Shown here in pieces: positions 34,873-47,366 of a DNA stretch of 64,000 bases. The notes under the pieces are model-generated. The model was not told where the DNA came from. It did no database searches and worked only from the letters and a program-made list of their open reading frames with translations. Source of the stretch: Porogramme epimiltina (taxonomy: Eukaryota; Basidiomycota; Agaricomycetes; Polyporales; Polyporaceae). Each line of letters starts with the position of its first letter. Within the stretch, counting starts at the first letter, position 1. Both the position numbers and the translations under genes were made by a program. The stretch spans positions 28,529 through 92,528 of the forward strand of contig FTLJ01000039.1 in assembly GCA_900155495.1 (NCBI GenBank), read 5' to 3'.

Positions 34873-36011
34873 ATGGCTCCCTCCAACGTCACGATCGAGC
34901 TCCTTGAGCACCCTACAGGCACTGCTTTCACCTTTTTTTCATCCGGTGCTAGGCACTAACTAAAGTGGCTCCGCAGAGGAGTTCGTTGAGCACGCAACGG
35001 AGATATTTGGACAACTCATGGCCTCCGGTAAGCTCACCGCGACATCACTTCTGGCACGCGCTATAAGCATTTCGCACATTTCCGTAGACCCGGCGTCGAT
35101 CGCCCTCACAGGTGGTAACATGTCGCTCATTAGGGAGCTGGGTAGTATTATGATTCGCCCCCTCGCGCTTTGCGCGGGGGTTGCACGCACATATACGGCG
35201 CGCGACGCGGCCGGCACTCTCGTCGGGTACACTATATTTTGTCTGCCGGGCCAACTCGCAAACTCTACGTGAGTCTCTTAGTTCATCATTACCCATAGTC
35301 TGTAAGAGTAGCATCCACGATGATCCCTGATGCGCGTGCTGTTTTGGGTAGCGAAGATCAGAGACAGCATGGCATGTATGAGTACCTTGCAAAGCTCTCC
35401 CCCGAGGGCCGGGTGTACTTCAATGAGACGGTATGTTTCGACCATATAAGTCCTCTTACCCGTTTAAGACGTAACGGAACAGATGGCGCAAGAATTCCCA
35501 AAGATGACGGATGAGGTCCTTAATCAGACCGATGCCGAGCGTTCTTGGTTCTGGTGCAACATGGCAATGGTCAGCGCAGAGTACCAGGGCCATGGCATTG
35601 CGATGGCTATGTTCGACCTCGCGTTCGAGGAAGTGAGTCCGCGTATCTCGTGACATCCTGAGGTAACGTATATTAATCCTTAACCAAATCTAGGCCGGGC
35701 GAACTGGAGAGACTGTGGGTCTTGCAACGACAAATCTACGTAACGTGAGCTTCTTTTCTCTTTCTACAATGTGGATATGTCCGAAACGCCGTCCTAAATT
35801 TATCTCCGCGCGGCTCCAGGTTCCGATTTACGAAGGCATCGGACTGACGTGCAGGGGAGAGCGGACCGTACCGTCGCCGTGGATAAATTGGAAGGTGTGG
35901 TTCTTCTCGAAGGAGACGAAGGCAATTGCGGAGCGAGCGCCGGTCGCGGGCTCAGCCCAGGGTGAAGCGATATCGAAATGCGAACAAGGCATGTGCAGAA
36001 GCAGGGATTAA
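34873..36011 (+). CDS. GNAT-family N-acetyltransferase
   Basis: The ATG at 34873 opens MAPSNVTIELLEHPTGTAF. A very short intron (about 31 bases ending GCAG, with a CACTAAC branch site) leads to EEFVEHATEIFGQLM and LTGGNMSLIRELGS. Later exons give YLAKLSPEGRVYFNET, then MTDEVLNQTDAERSWFWCN, the acetyl-CoA-binding segment MVSAEYQGHGIAMAMFDLAFEE (Q-x-x-G-x-G/A type), ETVGLATTNLRN, and VPIYEGIGLTCRGE. The end at 36011 follows FFSKETKAI. The order strand, Q-G-H-G-I-A loop, helix, then N..VPIYE.IG is that of GNAT enzymes. The substrate is not known. The first splice is unusually short, so the N-terminus is uncertain. Confidence 0.75.
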
Positions 36012-37127
36012 AGAGGATTTATGTCACAATGTTCTTATCGTTCGAGGAAGGGCCACAATCACGTCAGCTCCGGGCACGATAAACAAGAGTTTGGCCACAG
36101 AAGCGGGCTAATTTCAAATTTACCAGCTCCATCGGAGTCCTGGCAGCCCACGTGGACAGAGCTGAAAAGCGACAGGTTACGATATCCCCTTGCAGGTTTT
36201 ACGACACCAAGGCAAGAGAACCGTGGCGGAGATGATGCGCTCTGACGCAGAAGCTGATGGTATACAGGTATGTGCAGCTTTTGGCCACATATTTCCGCTT
36301 GGCGCCCACTCATATAGCGCTAGCATGGCTGCTAGTGGACCTGCCGGGTTGTCGGTCGCCGAATTAATTTGATATTGGAGCAATGAACGCATGAGACGGA
36401 CGTCCTTCGTTTACGAGAGAGTCCACAGGATGACAGAGGTCCCTGCAAGTGTTCATGAACCCGAAAATGGTTTGAATGCCCCTGTATGCCCGTTCATCGC
36501 GCCAACATATTCCTCCGTTTACTCTTAGCTCTCGACTTCAGTGTCCACATTCAGTTTTTTAGACACTGTTTGACGACACAGTCCTAGTGCCTCTTCCACA
36601 TTCATCCGGTATACAAAGCATGTGGTTGCTGATTGCTCAGAGGGCAGTATTCACGAGGTAGGCACAGTTTCAATTCAACCTTTCAACATGCTGACGTTTG
36701 TATCGCACAACGGCCCCATACCAGCACTTGAGCTCGACAGGTGGCATTGTGTGGGAGGATGTTAACCGCTCTCCCGAATTCAAGATCACAACCTATCCCC
36801 AAACCTATCCACCGTTGTCGCTAACGGTTTGCCGAAGGCCTCGTGGCATCCGTGGACGCTGGGCAGGTCTTTATCTGTGCAGTATCATGCTGCATGACCG
36901 CCAATCCACTTGCCAAACGGCTAGGCCGAGGCAGTGGACGTCGCCTTTGTGGTAAGTGGCGGTAAATTTTCGTGCGTCAGCAAGGCATTGCAGTTACACT
37001 CATCCTCGGTATCCCACCGGACAGCAAGCCGCGGCCGGCTCGTACTTCGATTTTATAAGAAGTATGCGAGTACCTGCTTCTGGGTTCCTCATTCAAGATT
37101 CCAGAGCAGCAAGATACAACGTCTGAA
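36012..37127. other. Spacer with unclear coding traces
   Basis: Near 36930-37050 a stretch reads AVDVAFV, an intron-like GTAAGT, then GIAVTLILGIPPDSK, which might be an upstream exon of the next gene or a relic. Nothing else is supported. Confidence 0.3.
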
Positions 37128-38433
37128 ATGGCTAACGACAACGCTATCTTCCAGAATGGGTGGTACATCGGGAACCAGCTCAACTGTATACTCTACGGTA
37201 CGCTCAACATTCCCTCGTATTTAACGTGAATGTGTTCTGGCACTTACGCGAAGCGACTCCGATAGGCATAGAGCTCGCGTTGTACTTCGTCACCGTCAGA
37301 TTAATCCTCGACGGGCGCAAGAAGAAAGGGCCCAAGGCCGAGAGCAGGCTCCTATACCTCAGCACGTTCTTCCTCATCATGACCACCGTCTACGTCGCAA
37401 TTCAAGGCATATTTGGCGAGGAAATGTGGATCGTCAACGAGGGATATCCTGGGGGCTCAGCCCAGTATTTCGCTACTCATGCCGCGGTATGGTACGAGAC
37501 ATTCGGAACAACGTGCGGGATCTTGATGAATCTGGGTAGCGATTGGTTCCAGGTTTGTATATGTCCAAGTCATGCTATTATCTGCTCACAAGTTCCCTCG
37601 TCGTCAATCCAGATTTATCGCATGTACATTGTCTGGGAACAGGACTACCGCGCCATTATCATCCCCAGCATCGTCTACCTCGCAAGCGCAGGTAGGTTTC
37701 CCCTTCTGCCCGCCGCATATTCACATCCCTTATGCTCATGCGCAATCCCCTAACCCCTTCCCGGTTCTTGATATCCAGTCCTCGGCGTCCTGACAGCCAT
37801 CTTCTCGGGTCTTCCGAACGCAAACTTTTTCGCTGGGTTCACGTCAAAGATCGTGCTCGCGTACACCGCGAGCACGATAGGGGTCAACGCCATATGCTCC
37901 GTGGCCGTTTGCGCGCATATCCTCTATCGCTCACGCAGTATCAATACCCTCCTCGGGCAGGAGGCCGGGCGCACCTATACAGGGGCTCTCGCGGTGATCG
38001 TCGAGTGCATGGTCCCTTATGTCCTCATTGGGCTCATATACCTCGTCATGCTCGGTCTACAAAACCCGCTATCAATTGTCTTCTTATCGCTTTACTCGAT
38101 GTTTATGGTGCGTGCTTCATCGTAAGGGTTCTTGCCAATTCCCCCTGAGCTGACATACGAACCTGCCGTCTGCAGTGCCTCTCCCCACAGATGGTCATTC
38201 TCAGAGTGCTCATGGGCCGCGCGGTGACGGTTGAGATCATGAAGGCGTCTTCGCTCCGCTTTGGTGGAACGTCCGAAGTCGTCACCTTGGCCGACTCTTC
38301 CGGTGCTCAGCTCAACGGGAGCCAAGTTGCGGAGGGCACCGCGGACCGGGTGGCGATACGACTGAACGCGCTCAGTCTGTCTGATCTTGGCCTAGCGAAG
38401 TCACAGAAACCGAACACCGCGGGCGACGTTTGA
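37128..38433 (+). CDS. Seven-helix membrane protein of an Agaricomycete receptor-like family
   Basis: Exon 1 (ATG at 37128, MANDNAIFQNGWYIGNQ) is spliced at GTACGC to GIELALYFVTVRLIL. The family pattern then follows: a helix YLSTFFLIMTTVYVAI, an extracellular-type loop with EMWIVNEGYPGG, then GTTCGILMNLGSDWFQ, an intron, IYRMYIVW (the usual Y-R-x-Y-I-V-W motif), IIIPSIVYLAS, VLGVLTAIFSGLP, a helix around TIGVNAICSVAVCAHILY, LAVIVECMVPYVLIGLIY, and an intron before the cytoplasmic tail with EVVTLADSS. Six or seven helices are visible. The layout is like fungal seven-helix proteins of unknown ligand; I do not claim a G-protein role. About six exons, all in frame. Confidence 0.72.
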
Positions 38434-41385
38434 AGAGGGCCGTGCCTAGCCGCATCGCTGAAGACCTGTTGACGTAATCAGGCGGAGAGAGAGGGAACAA
38501 GAGAAATGGATTACATGTAGCGTAAAGTAGACAGATTATATACATGATACAGTGAACAACCTGAGGCGAGCCTGCACGCCATGATCAGAGAAACAGAAGC
38601 CTGAGGGGCCTATGAGATACCCGAGCATGGTTAGACGACACGATGGAAAACTCGGGACAAGGTGAGTGTGATGATTGCCGGTCATCATGGGTACTGACGC
38701 TGCACGGTGAGTAAGGAGCCCGTTGCTGGGCCTGGCGCCTCTAGAGCAGGCGGGCAAGTAGATATGCCGATTACGAAGTGCCTATATGAGGTGGTGGGCG
38801 TTATGCACAGGCCTAGAGGTGCTAGCAGACGTACCGAGGAGGAAGGTTGGGCCGAGCCTCCAGGGTCACGGTCTAGTACTTAGTCGACTCACTTCACGGA
38901 AATTTGAAATGTCATTCGTCTTGAGCAGGATGTGGCAGGAAGGGTCGGCTACACTTGTACTCTACGAATCCGCTAGTAGGAAGCTAATATACCACACGAG
39001 CGCCGCTAGGGGAGGGCCGACCATGCCTGGGAGAGGGCCGACCACACTCAGAGGCTCGTAACCTCTGCCAAGGTGGTCGCTGTGATGCGTGGGGCGTCTC
39101 GGGTGTTATGTATTGTGCGACAACAGCCACGGAGCTTGAAGCGCTCGTTCCGACTAGCGCCGGAAAAAAACTAAGCCTTGCTTGGCAGGATTCCGTGACT
39201 CGACTTCAAGCGACTCAGGAGGAGCGGCCGGAAAGAGGAGTTTGTAGCTCTGCATTACGGAAACGTTGGGCGGAGCCATGTCCCCCACCGGCGTTTCGCT
39301 CCGCGAACTGACCACATCGTTTCTTCCCCGAGGTCCGCCCTTCTTTGCGTCGCCGACGTGGCGTCGAGCCAGGACCCTCCATCACATTGGGGGAGGGGGG
39401 GGGTAGGCGGCAGCACACTTTGAGGAAGGTTTGTCGGGTTCGGGTTCGTGGGGGGAGGGGGGGCGCTACGCCGAGCGGGCTGTGTGTATAGGCGTAGGTG
39501 GGTAGTGTTTTCGTCGTTTGTGTGTGCGGTTCGAAGCTGATCAGGTGAACTTCACTGGCCTCCGTAGGTTACGATAGCCCGCGCGACTGCCGGTGTAGCG
39601 GGCAGCGGGCAGATTTGGTCCCGTTGGTTGATGTTTAATGCCTTGGGGCCTCCGAGGTCGGAGAAGGTTGCTCGTCAGTGTTTACATTGTCTATAGTGCA
39701 CGCCCTTGAGTTCCCCGGTGGCCCGCTGTTGAGGTCTTCCACAGTCGCCAGAGGACGGGGAAGGAGTCGTTGCTACTGCGGAGATTGCATGAGCGACCAC
39801 AGCAGTCGGCGAGGAAACCATGTGGCGGTGGTGCCACTTACGAAGGCTCTACCCCGGCGGGGGGGCGCGATGAAGTTGATGAAGCATGCTGTAGGAGAAG
39901 CTATTTGCGATATCCACATTCGCGCCGGACATCAGATCTGTGCCTCAACAAGGTGAGCAGGTCCCTTGCTGTAGCCGACAGCTTTGTCGCCCGGGTGCCC
40001 ATCGAGGTGTCGGATTCCTCTCGGCTGGCATCCGGGACGCTGTGTACGCATCGTGACGGGTCTAGTTGTTCAACTACGTCCCAAGGGACATGATTGTGCA
40101 GCTTCCCCGAGCACGGGGGAAGGAAAATGTCGTAGTGCGTGCAGACTCTGATTCTCATAGGGCGGTTATTGCACTCATCGGCGGACATATCAAGCGGAGC
40201 CTGCATCGTGCACAAAGGGAAATGGTCGGACGGCTTGCTCTAGACGGTCACTGTTCAAGAATGTACCTATATCTAGAGGGCTTTTCCGTGGCTTCTAGTA
40301 CTTTGGCTGTGACTAAGAGCCGGATGGAATTGGTGGTTCGTTAATGCTACGCGTGAGGGTGAACAGAGTCCTGTATGTGCTATCAGGGGTTGGTCAGATG
40401 AATATGTATAACAGGTGATGTGCGAACTGGCATTGACCGTCTTTCTACATCTGTACACCGTGACATCCCTCGTTCCGGCGGCTTGGGCGTCCTAGAGGTC
40501 GACGAGTGGGTCGAAGATCGTCGGTTTTCGGAAGCCACGTCCCTCTTGGCCGACAAATACGACTATCTCACGCTTCTATGGGCATATCCTCGTCATCCTT
40601 GGGATCCCCAGGCGACGATAGGTATCTGTGCCGGGCACAGACCAAGAGCGGGGCCGTCTAATCTCGCCGTCAGCTGGATGCGGCTGCCCCGGTCAAACAG
40701 AAGGGGCGATTGGGGGTGTTCGGGGCCGAGGGGCCGTGATGAAGAACTTACCATGGCACCCAGTAACTGGCTTTACGCGGCACCACCCTCTCCAACCAAG
40801 CCCTCAAGGCCCCAAACGTCCCACTGAACCTTGTATTGACCACCTCTTCCGATCACGCCTCGGTGACGAAGGCCCAGGGCACACCGGTACGATCAATGGC
40901 TCTTGTTGTTGATGCCACAGTCTGCGAGGGCTGACTGCTTCTTCTTCTTCTTGGCTGATACGAAACGACCACCTTGGTTTGTTGGGGACGGATGACAGGT
41001 GATCATAGTCCAGGTGGGGAGACACGACTGAGTGAAAAGAGCTTTGAACAGAGGCGCGGGCTCGGATGGGGTCGTGCGTGCGGCGGGTAAGCAACGCGTC
41101 AAGCCTAATCATGAGCGACTAGAGCACAGACAGTCACTGCTCTTCGCGTTCAGCCACACTCTGGCCCATGCCTATCCTGGATCACCGTCCAAATGTCCGA
41201 CTTCTTCTCCAGCCTCCCCAATTGCTCTCATTCCCTATGAAATCCAGATATTGTGCAGACAGACGACACTCGTAAAGACATACCTTCCCAGCACTCCGAA
41301 AGGCCCACGGCGTTCCGTCATATCCGGAAACCGCGTGCACGCCCCGCCGCCGCCGCCGCCTCGTGTGGCCCCGCCGCCGCCTCGC

Positions 41386-41790
41386 GCATCAGACCTTCGA
41401 TTCTCTGAATATCAACCCGGTCCTCTGCTGTGTCGAGTCAACAACCGGAATCGAGTACAAAGGTACAGCGCATCATCCTATGGGATGTCCACGGTGCATG
41501 GTGGGACCACCGCCATCGCAGGTGTGGCGCATCGGATGCCTCAAAAACGTCGTATCCGGAAGTGTTGCTGAGTCTCCGGGATATGAGAGGTGAATTCCGC
41601 GAGCTTTCTACTCGCTGCGCATACGACTGATTACACGATGTACATCCAGATTTCTCCCATCCATCGGGGATACCCTGTGTACGTCACTAAGAGGCCGAGT
41701 GTGTACTCCGTCTGCCTATGTCCGGATACCTTCCGATGGCCGCATTCTGGTGCGGGCACTACGCAAGGGCAGTGCCTTGGGTAGGTTATA
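41386..41790 (+). pseudogene. Possible relic of a DUF6699-like gene
   Basis: Pieces in different frames read DSLNINPVLCCVESTTG, RIILWDVHGAWWD and MYIQISPIHRGYPVYVT. This order (I-N-P-L-L, then a W-D block, then a short strand) resembles Agaricomycete DUF6699-type proteins. No continuous spliced frame could be built. It lies just before the intact gene at 42251. Confidence 0.25.
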
Positions 41791-42189
41791 ACCTGCATAT
41801 GTCGGTCGTCCTCCTCCTCAGCATGATTCCTCGGTATCACGAATTCCCTTGGGCTCCCGGGTACTCTTGCTAGGAGTTGCGATATTTGGTCGCTCCCCAT
41901 CTGGATTGACAGCTGCACCACTGGAGGTGTTCCTTAAGCAGACGAGCGTGCAGCGGCGGTGCCTGCATACGGTCATGGTTCACGCTTTGCCAGGGCGCAT
42001 TCTTCCAGATATTACCGTTCTTGTGCCCATATCAAATGTCAGCCCGCAAAAGCAGATATCTCTGTGCGCCTTCAAGGCACCACCGCTTCAGTATCCGTGC
42101 GGCGTTGCGTACGAGCACCGCCCCACACCTCCGGATACCTTCCCGGGCTTCGTTGGTTAGAACGCGCAGCGGCCTCTCGTCGCGAGAAG

Positions 42190-42196
42190 TATAAAA
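42190..42196 (+). promoter_or_regulatory. TATA box of the gene at 42251
   Basis: TATAAAA lies 61 bases before the ATG at 42251. Confidence 0.55.
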
Positions 42197-42250
42197 CCCC
42201 ACTCATCTTAATTCACGATTATATTCAGCGCACTTGAACACACGCCCGGA

Positions 42251-43293
42251 ATGTCTCAGTCCCAGTCCCACACCGATCCTATCGACGAAGAGATGGATTC
42301 TCAGGTTAGTATATAAAGTATTACCTATGAGGACCGATAGACTCACCTACCATGTTTTAGCTGTACTACTCGCGACTCTGGTTTGACGACTATTGGAGAC
42401 AACTCGGCCTCGAAGAGGTGCAACGCGGCAACATGGAAAGGATTCCAAAGAGCATTCCACCCCCTACCCTCGCGGTCCCCCCCGGTGTGCGCTTGCCACC
42501 CACGACCACACAACCCCCTCCACCTGCCCAGTACCCTCTCATGGGAAGCCCTTGTGAAGTCGCTCATTTTAACGGATTAGATGTAATGATCATTTATTTC
42601 CCTCCCCCTGGACTACATGAACCCACGAACATCTCGCCCATCAGGTGTTTGCCCCACTGACACTTCACGACTATCCGGCGAGGGGGCAGGGTAGAGCCAA
42701 CTATATTGTACACTTTCTTCTCCTAGATGGCACCATCGGCATCCCGCTCAGGACTGTGATGGACATGCATTGGGACACTGTTGCGTCAAGACTCCTACAG
42801 GGCTACGACCAACCCGCTTTTCCCAGGGATGTCGCTACTAAGATTCACCTTAGGATTGGGGTTAGTCTTTGCTGTACTTTTATAGTAGAAGACGGTTGAT
42901 CTTACCGCACTGCCATTTACTAGTTTGAAGGGTCAACCGACGTTCACGCCAGGCAAATCATGTCGAGGCGGTCCACGGCAAATGCAGAGCCGATCGCTTT
43001 GAGGGTGCTTGCTTGGAAGCTCGCACATGACCTGGAAGCCGCCATAGTGAGTTCACAATAGTCGGGAAATTTGGGAAAAGGTCTGACAAACATGGTGTTA
43101 TAGGACTCGATCCACCCATGCTACAAAGAAATCCGCATAGACATCAACCATCTCGTCCTCCGCAGCCTGCGCCGTGTCGCTAAAGGGTCTTGGATACCCG
43201 ACCTTGCCATCTTCACGTATGTCAAATCGCACTGCACTAATCATCATCACACTGAATTCAACATACGCTAGGCCGCCTTACGATAGTGCTTGA
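42251..43293 (+). CDS. Hypothetical protein (249 aa), perhaps DUF6699-like
   Basis: Six exons keep one frame: 42251-42304, 42361-42582, 42645-42860, 42924-43046, 43104-43216 and 43272-43293. They total 750 bases. All introns are 50-65 bases with GT..AG ends. The protein has an acidic start (MSQSQSHTDPIDEEMD), an aromatic stretch (LYYSRLWFDDYW), a Pro-rich linker (PPTTTQPPPPAQYP), then a compact domain with LTLHDYP, YIVHFLLLDGTIGIPLRTV, MHWDTVASRLL, and a basic end. The late part (a short strand, then a turn, then P-L-R-T-V before a helix) recalls DUF6699 proteins of mushrooms, but I cannot confirm this. It is the only clearly intact gene between 38.4 and 47.3 kb. Confidence 0.65.
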
Positions 43294-44146
43294 GGTTGCG
43301 AACTCCAGGGGATGAGCACCGGTACCCGGGTATCGGTCTTCTAGTCTTCACAGGACATGCGTCCGTGAGACGGGGAGATGTTTGGTCGTTCGTACTCTAA
43401 TAAAAATCAATAATCTGGCACTACATGTCACCGAATATTTACCTGCGAAGTGTACCGTTCAGGGCATTAGATGGTTGGCTAACAGATTACTTCCCCTCAC
43501 TGCGGGATCGACTCGACAGGAATGCAGGGGGTGATGTCTGTAGTCAGACTAGTGGCGCCCATCGTCTGTCCCGGCGATTGCGATGCTTGGAGAGGTGTAC
43601 ACGTGCTCCGAGGTCGTGGGACGTCGCTTCAGCGGTCCTACCAGTAAGAATGGGAGGGGACAGATGTTAGCATATGCCGGAGGGGATGAGGGGAAAGATG
43701 CCGGAGGGGGGATGAGGAGACAGCTAAGTATCTTTCGCTTTGCGCCGGATATAAACATCCGGATACTAGGGTTCTGTCCCACATGGGGTCGACCCTGTGC
43801 GCTGATTGGGTGCGCGGCCTTTGCGTGACATCCAGATATCTGGCGGCGCCACCAACAGCGCCCTCTTCCCACTGGCTGACAGATGTGGGCCAAGGCCGTG
43901 TTAAGACCGCCGTAGGATGCAGCACTATGAACATCTTTGAGTCCACTGACCGGTGGCCTGTGGACCGAACCTGTCCAGAGGAAGCAGGCCCTCCACCACG
44001 TTTGCGGGACATCCGTGCCCGCCTTCACACAGCCGACGGGTATGAGAACACGGGGCATCGAGAAGGATATCTAAATTGAACGTCCCGGGAAAGGCACCTT
44101 TCAGATGGACCGTACGTCGCGCGTGTCGCGAATCAAACGCTGTTCC
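43294..44146. other. Spacer, no gene seen
   Basis: There are two overlapping frames on opposite strands (43549-44079) without domains. A near repeat of ATGCCGGAGGGG lies at about 43674 and 43699. Confidence 0.4.
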
Positions 44147-45624
44147 ATGTCCACGAAGTCCTACTTTGTTACCGACGTTCTATCCTGGCATATGAGATTG
44201 TTTATTTCTTGCAGAACCACCACCACTGAGCCCCGCCAGCTCACTCGGCGGCCGTTATATGATCCATTGGTGGTAACGTTTATAGATGTGGTAGACACGT
44301 TGCGGAGAAGGGTTCTCGGACTTGAGAGAACAAGCGGCGACGGGTAGAGCTCATATTGATTAATGTATATATCACTAGAATATGTTTGTGGTACCCCCTA
44401 TGGAGCAATATAAGTTCGTTTGAACTACCAGTGGAGAGAGCACCGCTGCCTCCAGAGTCCATAGTAGCCCAAGACGACTGACTGAGAGCGCGAGCACTCA
44501 CGGGGAAAACGATGCGTGGAGGGCCCCTGTGATATCATTAGTGGTCCTAACGACACTTTGGCAAACTTGCTTCCAGGTCTGTTAGTTAGGGTGTGATAGT
44601 CGCGTTTCACGGCGGGGTGGCTTCCCCAGGTAGACTATTTTGGCCGCAAGCCAGAATATTCTGTTCTCGTATTCGATAACAGAGGCGTCACCGGTAACAG
44701 CGACGCGCCGAGAGGGCCTTATACGTGCGTAAGCTAGGTTTCTACGTAGCATATAGTCTTACGGGTTGCCCGTCTAGAACAAGCGGTATGGCTCAAGACA
44801 TAGTCGCGCTGCTAGACTTTGTGGGCCCGACCGACAAGTTTCAAATACACGTGGTTAACATTTCGCTCGGTGATATGATCGCTCAGGCTCACACTTACAG
44901 TTATCCTCAGCAGTTCCACCAATATGCTCTCGCTGGTGTGACTTTCAGAGCTGGTGACCAAGAAACCAGAGCGCATTGCCCCCCTGACCCTTGTTGCCAC
45001 CAAGCCAGGCAGGCGGCGGCTCGTGGAACTTCCCTCAGTGAGCGTCATGCTCGTCATCTTGTCTCCCATCCGTGTAACAGTTTCTAGCGTGTCGGGACCA
45101 CGAACCTATTGAAGACAATGATGATAAAGGACCCTGAGCGGAAGGTACCCCTTCATGTGAGAGATGATCCATTAACGGGACTGGTTAGATTTGAAGAACC
45201 CATCCGATCCTCAAGGCCTAACCAGCTGTGAGATCGAGACCGAAGTAAGTGGCTCCTCAAACCTTGCAGGGGCATTCGTAACTTCGTCTCTGACACGCTG
45301 TACGCATATCATAGCAGGATCGCGGTAACGCGCTCCCAAAAGCTTCTTGGTGCAGTTTCCCAGATGGCGGCCGCTATGACACACTACCTCTCTCCCGAAC
45401 GGTTGCGCGAAATTTCCTCCACCATTCCAAAGGTTGTGATTATAACCGGCACGGTCGATCACCTGGTCGATCCCGCCAACGGCCACTACATGAAGAAATA
45501 CATGCCGGAAGCTGAGCTCGTGGTTCGAGAAGGCGCAGGCCACGGTTTGACGATGCAATGGAAGGATTGGGCGAACGGTCTTTTAGCGCGGACCTCTAAG
45601 GAGGGCGGGGAGAAAGCGAAATAA
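44147..45624 (+). pseudogene. Damaged alpha/beta hydrolase gene (with a possible fragment of a second one)
   Basis: The body from about 44634 matches soluble alpha/beta hydrolases: VDYFGRKPEYSVLVFDNRG, NSDAPRGPYT, intron, SGMAQDIVALLDFVG, VVNISLGDMIAQ, then in a shifted frame ELVTKKPERIAPLTLVATKPG, later TNLLKTMMIKDPERKVPL, and the C-terminal exon with IPKVVIITGTVDHLVDPANG and EGAGHGLTMQW, ending at 45624. The elbow is N-I-S-L-G instead of G-x-S-x-G. The junction after MIAQ has no GT donor, and no proper 5' exon was found. A fragment at 44147-44290 (STKSYFVTD..MRLFISCRT) resembles the N-terminus of a different hydrolase family. The Asp (TVDH) and His (GAGHG) positions remain. Probably a pseudogene. 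Confidence 0.55.
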
Positions 45625-46353
45625 TCATACGGTGTCCTGTATTAGAGCCTATAAATACCTGCGGTGTAGAGTAACGGTATGGTGGTCGAGGGTCCTGGGT
45701 TGTGTCACATGATAGAGCATAGCGTTCTGCTGAACGCCAGGGAGCCTGAAGCAGACTTAACACATGGGATATCACGGAGTAGAAGCAGCTTACCAGCGAT
45801 CCGCCAGCTCAATGTTCCCTCAGCAGAGTGGCCAACGTTTTCCTCGCTTCGCGTGGCAAGCCCCTAGGGGCTGTCTTCGCCTCGAGGGCCTCTATCCGGA
45901 TATTCGACAGGTACGCTTCGCCAGCTTCCTTCTTGCGCTTTTGTAAAATCTCCATGAGGGTAGGATTTAGGATACCCGAGCGCACAGGTTGAGGAATAGG
46001 CAGGAGAGCTGGATCGACCTGTGAGCACGGGACAACCCGGACAAGGCGGACGAGGGTGGGACGCATTGCGTGGTCTTGTAAGAACTGTGGGGAAGAGGGG
46101 GGAAGTCTAAGCCGAGGACGCAGGACGAGAGGGAAGGACGGCTCAGAGGTCGAAGGTCAAAGCAAAGCTATCTCGTGACCTCGACGCACGACACGTCTTG
46201 GGTGGAGCGTCAAAGCTTCCGCCAACCTTGACCCGACACACTTTGATCTCCGTCGTCCTCAGTCGTTCTTATACTATTTCCCTCCGGGAGCATCCTATAT
46301 TGGCACTGTACGCGTCATATACCAGGAGACTCTGCACCCTTGAAAACGCCTCC
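45625..46353. other. Spacer, no gene seen
   Basis: There are short frames only. A minus-strand frame at 45809-46066 ends with a Lys/Glu-rich helix-like segment (LMEILQKRKKEAGEAYLSN) but has no start context or neighbours that support it. Confidence 0.35.
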
Positions 46354-47153
46354 ATGTCCACAAGCTCGCGCAAAAGGAAGGATGATGAAGTTGTTGAGCC
46401 CCGCGGTCTAGATGAAGGCTGGTTCCCGCATGCTCGCTGATACTTTCCTGCTGCGTGTCGCCGCAATGTGGGGAGACAATGGGCTCTTGCTTATCTTACC
46501 TGAATACTCTGTCCCCATGACCCAGCTGTGCGGATCGGAGGGTACAGTGGCGGTAACAGGGAAACTTGATTATCTCCTTCACCTCTCGAAGACGTGGAAG
46601 GCGTATGAAGTTGGTGAGCGCTCTACATCTCATGCACGAGTGCAAATATTCACCCATCACAGAGACTCTCCTGAAGAACCCGCGTGATGTTGAGGAAGAA
46701 GGAACGAAGGGTTCTGCGATGGTGGAAGTGCTGTCCCGTCTTGATTATCGCTCTCTAGGCGAGGTAGTACCGCAGGCCATCCTGTAGGTTGCAGCGCTAG
46801 CGAAGAAACAGATGTGAGTAGCCCGTCGGTTCAATATTGGCGACTCACGGACACCGAAATGAAAGACCTAAAAATACCCTCATGAACGGCGCCGTTACGT
46901 ACGGGCTTAGCTGGATGTTCTTCTCGTTCACGCCCGGCCCTGACGGCGTTGGAGGCACCTTTGAATACTCCGCACAGGTGAATGCGGCGTCGCTCGACTC
47001 AAGAGCTGTGATTACGGGTATCCTAAAAGATATGGTACGTGTACTGGACGGATCGTGTGGTCCCTCGCATGCCATGACTTCTATCATGTGCAGATCGAAT
47101 GTGCATCAACAGCAGTCAGATTGCCTGCTTCACTCCCTACGCAAGGAGTTTGA
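46354..47153 (+). pseudogene. Nuclease-like Agaricomycete multigene-family member with an in-frame stop
   Basis: The ATG at 46354 opens MSTSSRKRKDDEV. The following pieces match a large mushroom family: ADTFLLRVAA, GTVAVTGKLDYLLHL, SAMVEVLSRLDYRSL with EVVPQAIL, then VAALAKKQ, intron, IPKNTLMNGAVTYGLSWMFF, and an end IECASTAVRLPASL. Between AIL and VAALAKKQ the codon is TAG (46785-46787), where a Gln (CAG) would fit, so the frame is broken by one base. The motif usually read V-E-A-K in this family is VEVLS here, so a candidate catalytic Lys is also missing. The idea of a PD-(D/E)XK fold is mine and untested. Confidence 0.5.
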
Positions 47154-47366
47154 CAAGAAGTTAAACTGACAGGTGGCATCCTTACAGCTCAATTTCGCCC
47201 TTATTATATAAGTGGCCTTTCGTACAAAGCTCACATCGGTAGCAGCGATCCGAACATCGCGTTTACACTACACACGGATAGGTCTGGGGTGAACGTGAGA
47301 TTAATCCGGTCCCTGATACAGTACATTGTCTACGTATTAATTATACACATATACATCATATTGAAA

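Larger units (their letters stand above)
38434..42250. other. Gene-poor stretch
   Basis: For 3.8 kb no intact gene is visible. Frames are short and overlap on both strands. Local features are a near-exact repeat of GAGGGCCGACCA at about 39014 and 39036, a G-run region at 39390-39470, and GCC-rich repeats at 41343-41390. A possible decayed gene at 41386-41790 is listed separately. No transposase or reverse-transcriptase motif was found. Confidence 0.45.

Noticed and set aside
38434..42250. Possible LTR retrotransposon
   Set aside because: No reverse transcriptase, integrase or paired long terminal repeats could be found by eye.
29000..46000. Repeated TCCGGATA/TCCAGATA short motifs scattered mainly at 41-46 kb
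   Set aside because: I counted about a dozen, not clearly above what an eight-base motif family gives in this length; spacing and flanks show no order.
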